DNA from: Methanosphaera sp. BMS | GTDB lineage: Archaea; Methanobacteriota; Methanobacteria; Methanobacteriales; Methanobacteriaceae | Assembly: GCF_003268005.1 (NCBI RefSeq) | Contig: NZ_CP014213.1 | Location: 248,001-312,000, forward strand | Direction of reading: 5' to 3' | Length of the DNA stretch: 64,000 bases | Shown: piece after piece, positions 53,309 to 63,056 of the stretch | How the letters are laid out: each line of letters starts with the position of its first letter | Numbering within the stretch: position 1 is the stretch's first letter | The notes under the pieces: generated by a model | Told to the model about the DNA's origin: nothing | The model's database searches: none | The model's input: the letters and a program-made list of their open reading frames with translations, nothing else | Translations under genes and position numbers: made by a program

Positions 53309-54319
53309 CTATAACTGCTTTCCACAGTTTCCACAATGTTTTGCATCCTCTGGGTTTGCAAATCCACATGCAATACAGGTTTTTGTAGGCACCTGATTGG
53401 ATGAATTCTGATTGCCATAGTCCAATGGATTACTTTCTTGTTGATTGTTTTGCATTTGATTATCCTGCGGATAATAATTTGCTTCCTGATTATACTGTTG
53501 ATTATCATAGTTCTGCTGGTTGTATTGCTGGTATTGATTTTGTCTTTCAAACTGTTTGTTAAAGAGTAATCCATTACATCTTGCACTGAATAACATTAGA
53601 TACGTGTATAAAAATCCGATAGTAATGATGTTACCAATAACCGGAATAAATGAAACAAAACTACCTAATAATGACACTATAAAACCACAAACTGCTATAA
53701 TTAATGCCATTATGAATAAATTTAACAATCCTATCTGTTTAGCTATATTCCAGATATTATCTATCTGCAATGATTGGCTTATACTATTTGTTCTAGCCAG
53801 CGTACCTAGAATTACAGGCATCAATAATGAAATGATAAATATTACTACATAAAATACTATTGTAATAATAACTACTATTACAGCAATTGCAGATTCACTT
53901 GCGTTACTCATTAAAGCAGCAAATAAGAATACTACAACAAGGTATATTACAATAGGTATGAGAACATAGATTAATATGGTAATAAAACTTTTAAAACCCA
54001 TAACCAAATCATTTTTCACGTCAAGTTCTGGTAAACTGTTATTATGATTAATGGTATTTTTGATAACATCCAATGAAATACCTGAATCTAACAGAGCAAC
54101 CACTATAAGAACTACAAGTAGTAAAATAACAGATAACCCTGTAGTCATGTAAATTAAATCTGAAATATTATTAGGTTGGAGTAAATAACCCATACCCAGC
54201 AGGGTTATTAATCCTATGAGCAATCCAAGTATAATATTAGGTATTGCAAGTCTTATGAATCTATTTGTATCATTTATAGGATAATATATAGCATCTTTAA
54301 CAATATCTTCAAGGTCCAT
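53309..54319 (-). CDS. DUF4013-type membrane protein with C-terminal zinc ribbon
   Basis: The protein has 336 residues. Six or so membrane segments fill residues 20-250, with DNTRFIRLAIPNIILGLLIG-like first helix and LGTLARTNSISQSLQIDNIW in a loop: the DUF4013 pattern common in Methanobacteriales. A Gln/Asn/Tyr-rich linker (QYQQYNQQNYDNQQYNQEAN) leads to a zinc ribbon (CIACGFANPEDAKHCGNCGK). Function is unknown; the zinc ribbon would be cytosolic. SD TAGGAGG is strong. Confidence 0.85.
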   Translation of the reverse strand: MDLEDIVKDAIYYPINDTNRFIRLAIPNIILGLLIGLITLLGMGYLLQPNNISDLIYMTTGLSVILLLVVLIVVALLDSGISLDVIKNTINHNNSLPELDVKNDLVMGFKSFITILIYVLIPIVIYLVVVFLFAALMSNASESAIAVIVVIITIVFYVVIFIISLLMPVILGTLARTNSISQSLQIDNIWNIAKQIGLLNLFIMALIIAVCGFIVSLLGSFVSFIPVIGNIITIGFLYTYLMLFSARCNGLLFNKQFERQNQYQQYNQQNYDNQQYNQEANYYPQDNQMQNNQQESNPLDYGNQNSSNQVPTKTCIACGFANPEDAKHCGNCGKQL

Positions 54320-54613
54320 AACTTTTTCCTCCTATATAATTGTTGATAATTAATGCTTTGTAATTTATAACTTTATATATTTTACTTTTCTTAGAATCCC
54401 GTTATGTTTCAAGAAGAAATCAACTAATTATTTCTTGCATATTGTATTATCATCCTCATTTGCCATTTTTTTTTATAGGCGAGGTTATATGTCAATAGAT
54501 AATTCGCCTATTTAATCGATTTGATTTTAATTATTTCCAATATTATAACTCCAATTGTTTACATACATTAATAAATACATCCTATAATAAAACAATAATT
54601 AGAGGTAGATACT

Positions 54614-55342
54614 ATGAGACAAAATATCAAATTACTCATGATAGCAATTGTAATAATCGCATTGCTGGCTACAATAGGTGCATATATAGCATTAACACCT
54701 CAATATGAGACTATTGATGTCAATGGATATAAATTGGAAGTACCTAAGAGTGACGTGAATATTACAAGCGTAAATGACAATTTTAAAATATATGATGATA
54801 AGAAGGACAACATTACAATCAAATCCTATGCAATAAACAATGTCAACGAATCAAACTATACGGGAGCATTGGAGATAACAGAACAATTAAACTCGGACAA
54901 GGGACAAAACTGCACATACAATAACATAACACTACGCAATGATAGTGGTAACTACACCTACTTTGATGTAAACGACTATCAGATAATAGAAATAACAAGC
55001 AATAACCTGGATTCCATAACTCATCTTGTAAAAAGCATTAACAAAACCGAGATAAAGCCACAAGGTAATGTGACAATTAATCTAAAAAATATTACTAACG
55101 ACACGTCTAATGATACTGATTCACAGACATATACCCAAACCAAGAAGACAACTGCAAAGAAAACCACAAGTTCTAACACTAAAGCATCAAGTAGTTCAAA
55201 ATCAAAGTATACCGATGATGAAGTGTATGATGTTGTTATACCGGGTACTGGTGGAAAAACAACTAAAGCAAGAAGGACAGGTTTAACTGAGTATGGTAAT
55301 CGATATGAAGAGGTTGGAACAGGTAAGGCTATATATGTTTAA
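54614..55342 (+). CDS. Membrane-anchored surface protein, paralogue of 29904
   Basis: The protein has 242 residues. N-terminal helix (LLMIAIVIIALLATIGAYIA), then LTPQYETIDVNGYKLEV and an Asn-rich extracellular domain with many N-x-S/T sites. A Thr/Lys/Ser stalk and a short C-terminal segment (GLTEYGNRYEEVGTGKAIYV) follow. The order matches the 29904 protein, and TPQ after the helix is shared. SD AGAGGTAG is near the start. Function unknown. Confidence 0.8.
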   Translation: MRQNIKLLMIAIVIIALLATIGAYIALTPQYETIDVNGYKLEVPKSDVNITSVNDNFKIYDDKKDNITIKSYAINNVNESNYTGALEITEQLNSDKGQNCTYNNITLRNDSGNYTYFDVNDYQIIEITSNNLDSITHLVKSINKTEIKPQGNVTINLKNITNDTSNDTDSQTYTQTKKTTAKKTTSSNTKASSSSKSKYTDDEVYDVVIPGTGGKTTKARRTGLTEYGNRYEEVGTGKAIYV

Positions 55343-55720
55343 ACCTTTTCTTTTTCTTATTTTTATAACGACAATTGATTTTGATTAAATTAGTATCCAA
55401 AAATAGTAATAAATAGGGGATTAAATTATATGTTATGTTCGGTTACGGTTTTTAATGAACATCTTTACTGGGAGTTCATTTTTTAACAATCCGAATTATC
55501 TGATGAAGATAACAACTACTTTTTTGGGGGATTGTGATTTTTTTAAATCCATTAAATACGGATAAATTATTTTAATTTAGTATAATATAACTATCATATA
55601 TATTTTCTAAAAAAAAATACTTTGATTAGAAGATAATGAGTATACATACCTAATCGGACATACAACTAATCAATGATAAAATAATTTCTTTTTAGTAACT
55701 TACTTGAAGGTCATAAAAAA
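55343..55720. other. Intergenic, nothing beyond a T-rich terminator
   Basis: T-rich runs directly after 55342 probably end the upstream transcript. No other feature was supported. Confidence 0.4.
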
Positions 55721-56359
55721 ATGATAAAGATTGCATATTCCAATGTCAAGAAACTGGATTTGAAAAAGGCTTATCCTTTTACATCACCCGATAGGCAAAA
55801 AAAGATTTCAAGATACCGATTTGATAAGGATAAAAAACTAAGTTGTGGTGCATACCTTCTCTTAAAAAAACTATTGGATGAGATAAACATCACAGATGCC
55901 ATATTCAAAACAAAAAAATATGGAAAAGCCTACATCAGCAATTACCCGAATATCCACTTTAACCTATCACACAGCGGCAAATATGTAGCATGTGCAATAG
56001 CCGACACTCCCATAGGTGTGGATATAGAATACAACGATTGCGAGATTGACTTGAACATAGCAAAACACTACTTTTTTAACAGTGAATACAAAAGAATAAT
56101 CGAATCGGAAAATCCTTCAAATGAATTCTTCAAATACTGGGTTCTTAAGGAAAGCTACATGAAATATACAGGACTGGGATTTCACTTAAGTCTTGACTCC
56201 TTTGAAATAATCATGGAAAATGATGATATAAAACTTAAGGATGATAAAAACAATATAAAATTCAACTTGTTTGATGTGGATAATTATAAACTGGCATTTG
56301 CATCAAATCAATGCACAAATAAAATTAGGGAATATGATATAAGTGAGTTATATCATTAA
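55721..56359 (+). CDS. Sfp-type 4'-phosphopantetheinyl transferase
   Basis: The protein has 212 residues. HFNLSHSGKYVACAIADTPI followed by GVDIEY gives D101 and E103, and YWVLKESYMKYTGLGF gives W140, K143 and E144: the metal and CoA motifs of the Sfp/AcpT family. It moves phosphopantetheine from CoA to a serine of a carrier protein. Archaea lack fatty acid synthase of the usual type, so the presence of this enzyme suggests a carrier-protein pathway such as a nonribosomal peptide synthetase elsewhere in the genome (inference). No carrier protein is in the window. SD AAGGT precedes the ATG. Confidence 0.88.
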   Translation: MIKIAYSNVKKLDLKKAYPFTSPDRQKKISRYRFDKDKKLSCGAYLLLKKLLDEINITDAIFKTKKYGKAYISNYPNIHFNLSHSGKYVACAIADTPIGVDIEYNDCEIDLNIAKHYFFNSEYKRIIESENPSNEFFKYWVLKESYMKYTGLGFHLSLDSFEIIMENDDIKLKDDKNNIKFNLFDVDNYKLAFASNQCTNKIREYDISELYH

Positions 56360-56383
56360 TAATCTTTTTTTTAATATTCTTCT

Positions 56384-56683
56384 TTATTGTATGTCAAGTA
56401 TCTTATCAAAACCGGACATGGTCAATATTTCACGTATGGATGATGAACAGTTGATAATTGTAAACGGTATGTTTTGAGGTTGTAATTTCTTCTGTACCAT
56501 CACGAGTACACGTAATCCGGAACTGGAGATATATTCTAGCTTTTCACAATCTAATATTAATGAATCAAATTTTCCGAATTCATCCATTAATTCATTTTCA
56601 AAGTCAGGTGCAGTCACAGTATCAATATTCTCTTCAATCTTAACGGTTAATTTTTTATCATCATACTCTTTTAAAACTTTCAT
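56384..56683 (-). CDS. STAS-domain protein (SpoIIAA/anti-sigma-factor antagonist type)
   Basis: The protein has 99 residues. LILDCEKLEYISSSGLRVLV (42-61) is the core STAS loop with the phosphorylatable Ser (S54) as in SpoIIAA. In bacteria such proteins switch anti-sigma kinases; archaea have no sigma factor, so the partner must differ. No RsbW-type kinase or PP2C gene is adjacent. SD GTAGGT supports the ATG. The gene faces the phosphopantetheinyl transferase gene tail to tail with a 24-bp gap that contains a T-tract. Confidence 0.85.
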   Translation of the reverse strand: MKVLKEYDDKKLTVKIEENIDTVTAPDFENELMDEFGKFDSLILDCEKLEYISSSGLRVLVMVQKKLQPQNIPFTIINCSSSIREILTMSGFDKILDIQ

Positions 56684-56882
56684 AATACTACCTACTCATT
56701 TTATAATACATTTTGACAATTACTGTTTAATTCAGTATGTATTTATACTGATATTCATAGTTCTATTTTATATAAATATATGATTGAATATATTATTATA
56801 GTTTATTTTTATAGGGTATTTGTACCTTCAATCAAATGGCAAATAATATATATTTTTAAGATAATCTCGAAAATTCAAAAAT

Positions 56883-56890
56883 AAAAAAAA
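56883..56890 (-). terminator. T-tract terminator of the SpoIIM-like gene
   Basis: A run of eight A on the plus strand lies 16 bases past the stop codon of the minus-strand gene. Confidence 0.4.
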
Positions 56891-56905
56891 GGTTTAAAAG
56901 AAAAG

Positions 56906-57532
56906 TTAAATCATATTCAATAATGCAGGTGTAATGAATGTTTCTATAAATGCTGCTATAAGAAGCAATACAAACACGATTTCAGTACTTATGATTGCAT
57001 CCTTAATCAGTTCGTTACAGTCATCAATTGCCTTTCTAACACCACTTCTCGTAATTATTGCCTTGATAACCCTAATTTCACTAATAAATAACATCAATCC
57101 TCCGGCCATGGCAAAAATACTGGATGGTATTTCAAATATTCCATGAGGGATAACGCCCAACAGCAATAATATCGGATTTCCCTTGACGAATAATGTTATC
57201 ATATTCGTAGCATTGATGAAGGATATGTATAATGATGGGATAAACAGGAATAATCCTCCGATGATGGTTGTAAAATCATTGATGAAGTTGTGTATGAATA
57301 GGACTATAAAACCTGCAATGGATGAGTCTTTATATGCTTCGTTATTGCCATGGGATTGAATAACAGAGATATTCTTAGTTCCATCAAAATTCATTGTATT
57401 CGAATTGGTCATGGTTCCAATGAATCCTAAAACGATAAAGAGTATTATGCTTATAAGGAATATTCTTTTGTTTCTATTAAAATAACCTTTCAAATAATTC
57501 GTATCAAATATTTCCCTTAGATTTAATGACAT
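56906..57532 (-). CDS. SpoIIM/DUF95-type integral membrane protein
   Basis: The protein has 208 residues with about five membrane helices. GVIPHGIFEIPSSIFAMAGG (about 138-157) is the family signature (PHGxxE). Bacterial SpoIIM acts in engulfment; archaeal members are widespread, of unknown role. SD GTGGTGA fits the start. An inverted repeat (57756-57781) lies in its upstream region. Confidence 0.85.
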   Translation of the reverse strand: MSLNLREIFDTNYLKGYFNRNKRIFLISIILFIVLGFIGTMTNSNTMNFDGTKNISVIQSHGNNEAYKDSSIAGFIVLFIHNFINDFTTIIGGLFLFIPSLYISFINATNMITLFVKGNPILLLLGVIPHGIFEIPSSIFAMAGGLMLFISEIRVIKAIITRSGVRKAIDDCNELIKDAIISTEIVFVLLLIAAFIETFITPALLNMI

Positions 57533-57755
57533 ATTATTTTTTCACCACTTTTAATCATTTTATCTTACAGATAATTGCTTTATTGGATTAAACACTATTT
57601 TTTAACTCTTTAAGAAGGTAACTGGTTGGAAAAATTTACAATGTATCATGATTCATCCATAGAATAATGTTTTATCAATCCTAATATTTGCTTATTATTC
57701 GATAATTAACGTAGTTGGTATACTGTTGCCAAATATGTTAATAAACGATTAACCA

Positions 57756-57781
57756 TTACATAATATTATCTTGTTATGTAA
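57756..57781. promoter_or_regulatory. Inverted repeat TTACATAA/TTATGTAA next to a TATA-like element
   Basis: Perfect 8-bp arms surround a 10-bp spacer. On the minus strand a TATA-like TTTTAAATATTTT lies directly before it, so it could be an operator for the SpoIIM-like gene about 220 bp downstream. The long leader is a weakness of this reading. Confidence 0.3.
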
Positions 57782-57963
57782 AATATTTAAAAGTATCCGT
57801 TTTTTCCTTAACGGGTAAATCCATGAACATAACTATTTTATCTAGAAAATATGGGATATGCTCACATATCCTAAAAAAAAGATAATGATTAATTCTAAAA
57901 TAATAAAATGGGGGTGATTAATGGGATATTCAATCACATTTATTGAAAGCTAAACAATTTACT

Positions 57964-59187
57964 TCAGTCCCTTCTAAAAAGATCCCTGGTATAAACCTTA
58001 TCCACAACATCCCCCAGGATATCCGCGTCGAACCTGTTTGCTAGGATAACATCACTTTCACGCTTGAAACGTTCAATGTCATTGACAACTTCCGACCGGA
58101 AGAATTCACTTCCATCCTCCAATGTTGGTTCATATACAATTACAGGGATTCCCTTTGCCTTTATACGCTTCATAACGCCTTGAATAGCAGATGCACGGAA
58201 ATTATCACTGTTACTTTTCATGGTAAGCCTATAAACCCCTACGGTATTTGGATTTTTTGAGATAATCTGATCGGCAATGAAATCCTTACGTACTGAGTTG
58301 GAATTTACAACAGCCTCAATCATGGTCTGTGGAACATCCTTATAATTGGCCAAAAGCTGTTTTGTATCCTTAGGCAAACAGTACCCTCCATATCCGAATG
58401 AGGGATTGTTGTAATGACCGCCGATACGAGGATCCATACAAACACCATCTATAATCATCTGCGTGTCAAGACCCTTTGTCTGGGCATAAGTGTCAAGTTC
58501 ATTAAAGTAACTTACCCTTACAGCAAGGAAAGTGTTGGCAAATAGCTTGATGGCCTCGGCCTCTGTGATATTTGCCAAAAGTACAGGTATGTCCTCTTCA
58601 GGTGAAGCAGCTCTTTGCTGTTCTTCTATGGCTCCCTCCAACAGTAAATCAGCGAACATCTGTCCTTCCTCTTTCTGGTTGTCATCACATCCGACAACTA
58701 TACGGCTTGGATGAAGATTGTCATAGAGTGCCTTGGATTCACGAAGGAATTCCGGACTGAATATGATATTGTCCACTCCATACTTTTGACGGACGGACTC
58801 GGTATATCCTACGGGTATTGTGGACTTTATAACCATCAGCACATCCGGATTTACCTTAAGGGTCCATTCGATGGCATCCTCCACGGCTGATGTGTCAAAG
58901 AAGTTATAGACATCATCATAATTTGTAGGCGTAGCAATAATGACAAGCTCGGCATTCTTGTATGCGGATTCTTTATCGGTTGTCGTATGCAGATTCAATT
59001 CGCGTTTTCCTTCACGTGCCTCTTTGAAAAATCTTTCTATCTCATCATCCTGTATGGGACTGATGAACTGATTCAGCATCTCCGCCTTTGATTCTGTTGT
59101 TGTAATTGCTGTTACGTCATGTTTTTGAGCTAGTAAAACAGCAAGTGAAAGTCCCACATATCCTACACCTGCAACTGTAATTTTCAT
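57964..59187 (-). CDS. ugd: UDP-glucose 6-dehydrogenase-type nucleotide-sugar dehydrogenase
   Basis: The protein has 407 residues. The NAD loop GVGYVG is at 7-12, IATPTNY at 84-90, STIPVGYT at 122-129, FSPEFLRES at 143-151, and the catalytic Cys270 lies in [15 protein letters not shown]. It oxidises a nucleotide-bound hexose (UDP-glucose or a relative) twice to the uronate, with NAD. The product feeds polysaccharide, pseudomurein-associated sugar or N-glycan synthesis. The short form with [14 protein letters not shown] fits the E. coli-like Ugd branch, but substrate specificity is not certain. SD TAGGAG. Monocistronic as far as seen. Confidence 0.9.
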   Translation of the reverse strand: MKITVAGVGYVGLSLAVLLAQKHDVTAITTTESKAEMLNQFISPIQDDEIERFFKEAREGKRELNLHTTTDKESAYKNAELVIIATPTNYDDVYNFFDTSAVEDAIEWTLKVNPDVLMVIKSTIPVGYTESVRQKYGVDNIIFSPEFLRESKALYDNLHPSRIVVGCDDNQKEEGQMFADLLLEGAIEEQQRAASPEEDIPVLLANITEAEAIKLFANTFLAVRVSYFNELDTYAQTKGLDTQMIIDGVCMDPRIGGHYNNPSFGYGGYCLPKDTKQLLANYKDVPQTMIEAVVNSNSVRKDFIADQIISKNPNTVGVYRLTMKSNSDNFRASAIQGVMKRIKAKGIPVIVYEPTLEDGSEFFRSEVVNDIERFKRESDVILANRFDADILGDVVDKVYTRDLFRRD

Positions 59188-59305
59188 TCAAATAATCTCC
59201 TATTTATATGTTTTTTTTTAAAATTTTATTTCATTCTTTAAATTTTTTCAGAAAAAGACTTTGGAATTAATCTTATTGGCACTGGTTAATGACAATAAAT
59301 CCAGT

Positions 59306-59352
59306 GTTCTGACGGATGGACATGACAGTTTGTTGTCCGACATCCTATGAAC
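59306..59352 (-). ncRNA. Candidate structured leader upstream of ugd
   Basis: Three nested paired segments are visible: GTTC/GAAC (59306-59309 with 59349-59352), GGATG/CATCC (59314-59318 with 59341-59345), and GACA/TGTC (59319-59322 with 59334-59337). A direct repeat AAATCCAGTGTT occurs at about 59297 and 59380, just outside. The structure is about 120 bp before ugd and in the sense of its transcript. It could be a cis-regulatory leader or a transposon footprint. Confidence 0.35.
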
Positions 59353-59679
59353 AATTCATGTCTAATCCCTGAAAATTCAAATCCAGTGTTTTATGCTATT
59401 TACTTCAATCGTTTAGGTTATAAATTTCGAACTGAAAATATTCAAGTAAACATTAGAAGGTTTTCTTAAATAATCTATTAATAGTCTATTTTTTCTTCTT
59501 TAAAAAACTTTTTGAATAAAACAATATTGCGGATTATACGGCTTTTGTCATAAATGGGTAATATTAATCCACAAAAAGCAAATGCCGTAATGTTATAATT
59601 TTTAGCAATCCGATTTTTTTCTAATCCTATACTGTCACATGTTAAAAGTATTATATTTTCAACTACAAAATATAATAAT

Positions 59680-60327
59680 ATGAAACGATTATTTATATTC
59701 GACTTGGACGGTATGATACTGGATACGATAGAGGATTCATTTAATTGCGTCAATCAGGTACTGGTGGAATTTAACATAGCACCCTACGAGGCTGACTATA
59801 GGACCATGCATTATCCCACATTTAGAAAATATCTCAATGACAACAATGCAGGGAAAAAAACGCAGGTATATTCAAGATACATAGAGGTATTTGCAAATCA
59901 CCCGCTGGATAATACCAAGGCATTTGATGGCATGACCGACGTACTGTGTAAACTTCAGCAATTGGGCGTAATTCTTGCAATATGTTCCAATCGTGATGAA
60001 AAGGTTGTAAAAAAGCTGACAAAGAGATTTTTCAAGGACATAGATTTCAAGTATATATCCGGTTTCAGAAGAGGTGTGCCAGATAAGCCTGATCCGTTCA
60101 GGTTAAATCAGATAATAGAAAGTGAAGGTGCAGAAAAAAGTGAGGTAATATACTTCGGAGATAAGGACGCCGATATCAAGGTAGCAGAGAATGCCGGAGT
60201 TGACCTTGTACTTGTAACATACGGGCAGGGAAGTCCCGAGGACTATGCCAGTACATACCCATTAAGAGTGATAGATAAACCGGAAGAGATAATGGAGCTA
60301 ATCAATGAAGGAATTATACATATTTGA
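59680..60327 (+). CDS. HAD-superfamily phosphatase, first of a tandem pair
   Basis: The protein has 215 residues. Motif I is FIFDLDGMILDT (Met replaces the usual Thr of DxDGT), then CSNRDEK (motif II Ser), K of DKPDPFR, and YFGDKDADIKVAENAG (motif IV). The layout is that of phosphoglycolate phosphatase-like enzymes with an alpha-helical cap. The substrate is not predictable. A TATA-like ATTATATTTT ends about 25 bases before the ATG and there is no SD, so a leaderless transcript is likely. The gene overlaps the next one by 23 bases. Confidence 0.85.
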   Translation: MKRLFIFDLDGMILDTIEDSFNCVNQVLVEFNIAPYEADYRTMHYPTFRKYLNDNNAGKKTQVYSRYIEVFANHPLDNTKAFDGMTDVLCKLQQLGVILAICSNRDEKVVKKLTKRFFKDIDFKYISGFRRGVPDKPDPFRLNQIIESEGAEKSEVIYFGDKDADIKVAENAGVDLVLVTYGQGSPEDYASTYPLRVIDKPEEIMELINEGIIHI

Positions 60328-60937
60328 CTTTGATGGAACACTGATTGACAGCTATCGTGATTCAATCAAATACTTCAACATAACCCTCAAACAATTTAAT
60401 CTTCCAACATTTGACATGGAATTGGAGGGCCTGGACTATCAAGTATTCAGGGAATTTCTGCATAAACAAGTGGAGGGATTTGAAGATGAATTCATGGACG
60501 CCTTTACCATCAACTATAAGGACAGTCCACAGCATAACACCTTCCTATATGATGGTGTCCTGGAAGTGCTTAAAAGACTGCAAAAGGAGGGCATAACTCT
60601 TGCAATATGTTCCAACAGGGATGAGGATAATCTAAAGCAAATGGTTGACGAGTTCTTTGTTGGGGTTGAATTCGCTTATGTTTCCGGTGAAATAAAGGGA
60701 CTTCCGAATAAGCCTGACCCTTACAGGTTAAACAGGATAATCATGGATGCGGGAATAGCCAAGGATAAGGTACTGTACTTTGGTGATAAGACGGCTGATA
60801 TAGATGCTGCAAAAGCAAGCGGCATTGACATGGTGCTTGTATCATATGGTCAGGGAAATAGCCTGGCATACAATGACAGCTATCCGTTGAAGATTATAGA
60901 CACGGTTTATGAAATACTGGATTTCCTATCATATTAG
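60305..60937 (+). CDS. HAD-superfamily phosphatase, second of a tandem pair
   Basis: The protein has 210 residues and a canonical motif I (FDFDGTLIDSYRDS), CSNRDEDN, KPDPYRLN and YFGDKTADIDAAKASG. It is clearly a duplicate of the preceding protein; both keep the phrase ILxxLAICSNRDE and the end DTxYxI/DKPEEI. The 23-base overlap with the upstream gene implies coupled translation. The duplicate keeps Thr in DxDGT, which the first lost, so the two probably differ in activity. Confidence 0.87.
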   Translation: MKELYIFDFDGTLIDSYRDSIKYFNITLKQFNLPTFDMELEGLDYQVFREFLHKQVEGFEDEFMDAFTINYKDSPQHNTFLYDGVLEVLKRLQKEGITLAICSNRDEDNLKQMVDEFFVGVEFAYVSGEIKGLPNKPDPYRLNRIIMDAGIAKDKVLYFGDKTADIDAAKASGIDMVLVSYGQGNSLAYNDSYPLKIIDTVYEILDFLSY

Positions 60938-61284
60938 GGTACTGATTAAAATTCATGGTTTTTATATATTCCGAGTGTTGGCATAAATTATGTTTTTTCA
61001 CTCTTGAGTAATACTTTTATACGCTTACATTTATTAGCATCTGTTTTAGTTAAAATTTAAAATAATTATATTATTAATACTTATCATGACTCCCCTTTGA
61101 ATACTTATCAGATGCTCGCATTTTATTTATATAGTATCTATGAATAATATAATAATATAATCATGTAATATGTTATGTCTTTATAATGGGGGACTGTTAT
61201 GAATGTTTATTGGGGAACATTTTGTTAGATATTATGTGATTATGTTTATTCAGTGATTATAGGGGAGGTGAACTAAGAGAGATT
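60938..61284. other. Intergenic region left of the broken tnpB
   Basis: A short direct repeat (AATACTTATCATGA near 61077 and GAATACTTATCAGATG near 61099) may belong to the left end of the IS605-type element. A strong SD at 61189 is followed by an eight-codon frame (MNVYWGTFC). No gene was supported. Confidence 0.35.
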
Positions 61285-62624
61285 ATGTCTGATGATTGTG
61301 TTTTATTAACTCAAAGTATTCTTATTCGTGGTCTTACTAAGAAACAATATAATGTTTTGGTGGATATTTCCTTGAAACTTAACTTTTTGAGAAATTGTGC
61401 TGTGGAAAAGACGCCATTTGTTAAATCTACTGACAGAAAGCATTTTAAGAAAATAAATTTTAAATCAATAATTAGCAAGGTCAAAGAGGAATTTAAGATG
61501 GAATATTCTTTTATTCAGGCTCAGTTAGCTAATACTACTATAAAAAAGCATGTTGAATCATTCAATGGCTATGTTGAGTTGAAAAATAAAAAAATTGATG
61601 GTGAATATGATCGAAAGGTTAATCCGCCTAAAAAACATGAGAATTATCGATTACATAATATCATAATTCCGAAAGAATCTATTACTTCTTCTAAAAAGAA
61701 GCTAAGGGAGGGTTTTATAGAATTACCATTAAGTAGGGAGTATAAGAAACTTTTGGAATCAAAGAATTGTAGACCTAGAATAAAAATTCCTGAGAATATA
61801 CGAGATAAAAAGATTATTCAAGTGGAAATTATTCCTATAAATAATGGAAAGATGTTTAAGGCAAATTTCACTTATGAAGCTGAAAAAGAGCCACTGGATT
61901 TGGATAAGGATAAAATTATGGGTATTGATCCTGGTGTAAATAATTTTGCAACAATTGTTACAACCGAAGGGCCTCACGTGCAATTGTGGACGGGAGAAAA
62001 TTAAAAAATCAAATATACTTCAAATGTAAGAAAACAGCACACTACCAATCAATTCTTGATAAGCAAGGACGTAAAACATCCAATAGAATCCGAAAAATAA
62101 ACCAAAAATTCAAAAACATACAAGACAACTTCCTCAACCAAACAGTAAACTTCATCATAAAAAAATGCAAACAACAAGATGTAGGTACAATTGTGCTTGG
62201 ATACAACAATAATTTCCAGCACAAGACCAATATGGGAAAAAAACAAAACCAAATATTTTCACACATAGCATTCAAACAATTCAAACAAAAACTAGAAACA
62301 CGATGCCAAATACACGAAATAGACCTGATAATACAGGAAGAATCATACACAAGCCAAAGTAGCTTCCTAGATGAAGATATACTACCAGAATACCAAGAAA
62401 AAAAAGACGCTGAAAATAAGGGGGATAAAAAGAAGGAAGATAAAGTTAAATATGAATTTAAGGGCAATAGAGTCCAACGTGGATTATACGAAACACAAAA
62501 TGGAAAAATTATTAACGCAGATGTAAACGCTGCAGCCAATATTATAAGAAAATGTAAGCATAGGTTCAATTTTGAGCTATTGTGTAAGTGGGTCCAGACT
62601 ACTCCGTATAAAATCAAATTATAA
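61285..62624 (+). pseudogene. tnpB: Zn-finger-less TnpB-type nuclease gene broken by a frameshift
   Basis: Two overlapping frames (61285-62004 and 61986-62624) together make one TnpB-type protein of about 440 residues. The first has RuvC-I GIDPGVNNFATIV. The second continues with VDGRKLKNQIYFKCKK, VLGYNNNFQHKTNMGKKQNQ, the RuvC-II Glu in IQEESYTSQSSFLDED, and the RuvC-III Asp in INADVNAAANIIRK. No CxxC zinc finger is present, as in one TnpB subgroup. The shift (-1) falls near 61984 between RuvC-I and the rest, so the product is inactive unless the ribosome shifts. A GGGGAGGTGA SD lies 14 bases before the ATG. Confidence 0.8.
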
Positions 62625-63056
62625 CCAAGACATCCAGATATATAATAGGTGCGGTATAAAAAAAATGTTTATCCCTTATTGTCATTATTGTTATTATCAT
62701 ATGTTTGTCGTTATTTGATTTGAACAAAGGCAAAAGAGAGTATTCCATGCAGTATGATTGTTTCTGGGTTTTAAATCTTTTATAATAAAAGAAAGAAAGG
62801 TTGTACTGTTTATTGTTTACTTGCTTTAAGGTGAAAAAAATGGTTGTATTATAAAATATATGTTTATGGAAGTTTTTTTTTCTTCTTGACTTATATGAGT
62901 AATACTTTTTTTTGTTTTAAAATACTTTTGGCCAAGTCTCATTCCATAAATATAAATTATAGCAACACGTATTGAAAAGTTTTTATATTCCTTAGAACAT
63001 AATTTATTATTATATCAAATCTTTTTAAATTAATTTGATGGGAGTGTTTGATTAAA
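62625..63056. other. Intergenic region; right side of the broken tnpB and promoter of the next gene
   Basis: The first bases after the tnpB stop may contain its element end, but I see no clear hairpin. A TATA-like element lies before the secreted protein gene near 62945. Nothing else recognised. Confidence 0.35.

Noticed and set aside
59478-59753. 91-codon minus-strand ORF before the HAD genes
   Set aside because: It begins inside the HAD gene on the opposite strand, with no SD and no recognisable domain.
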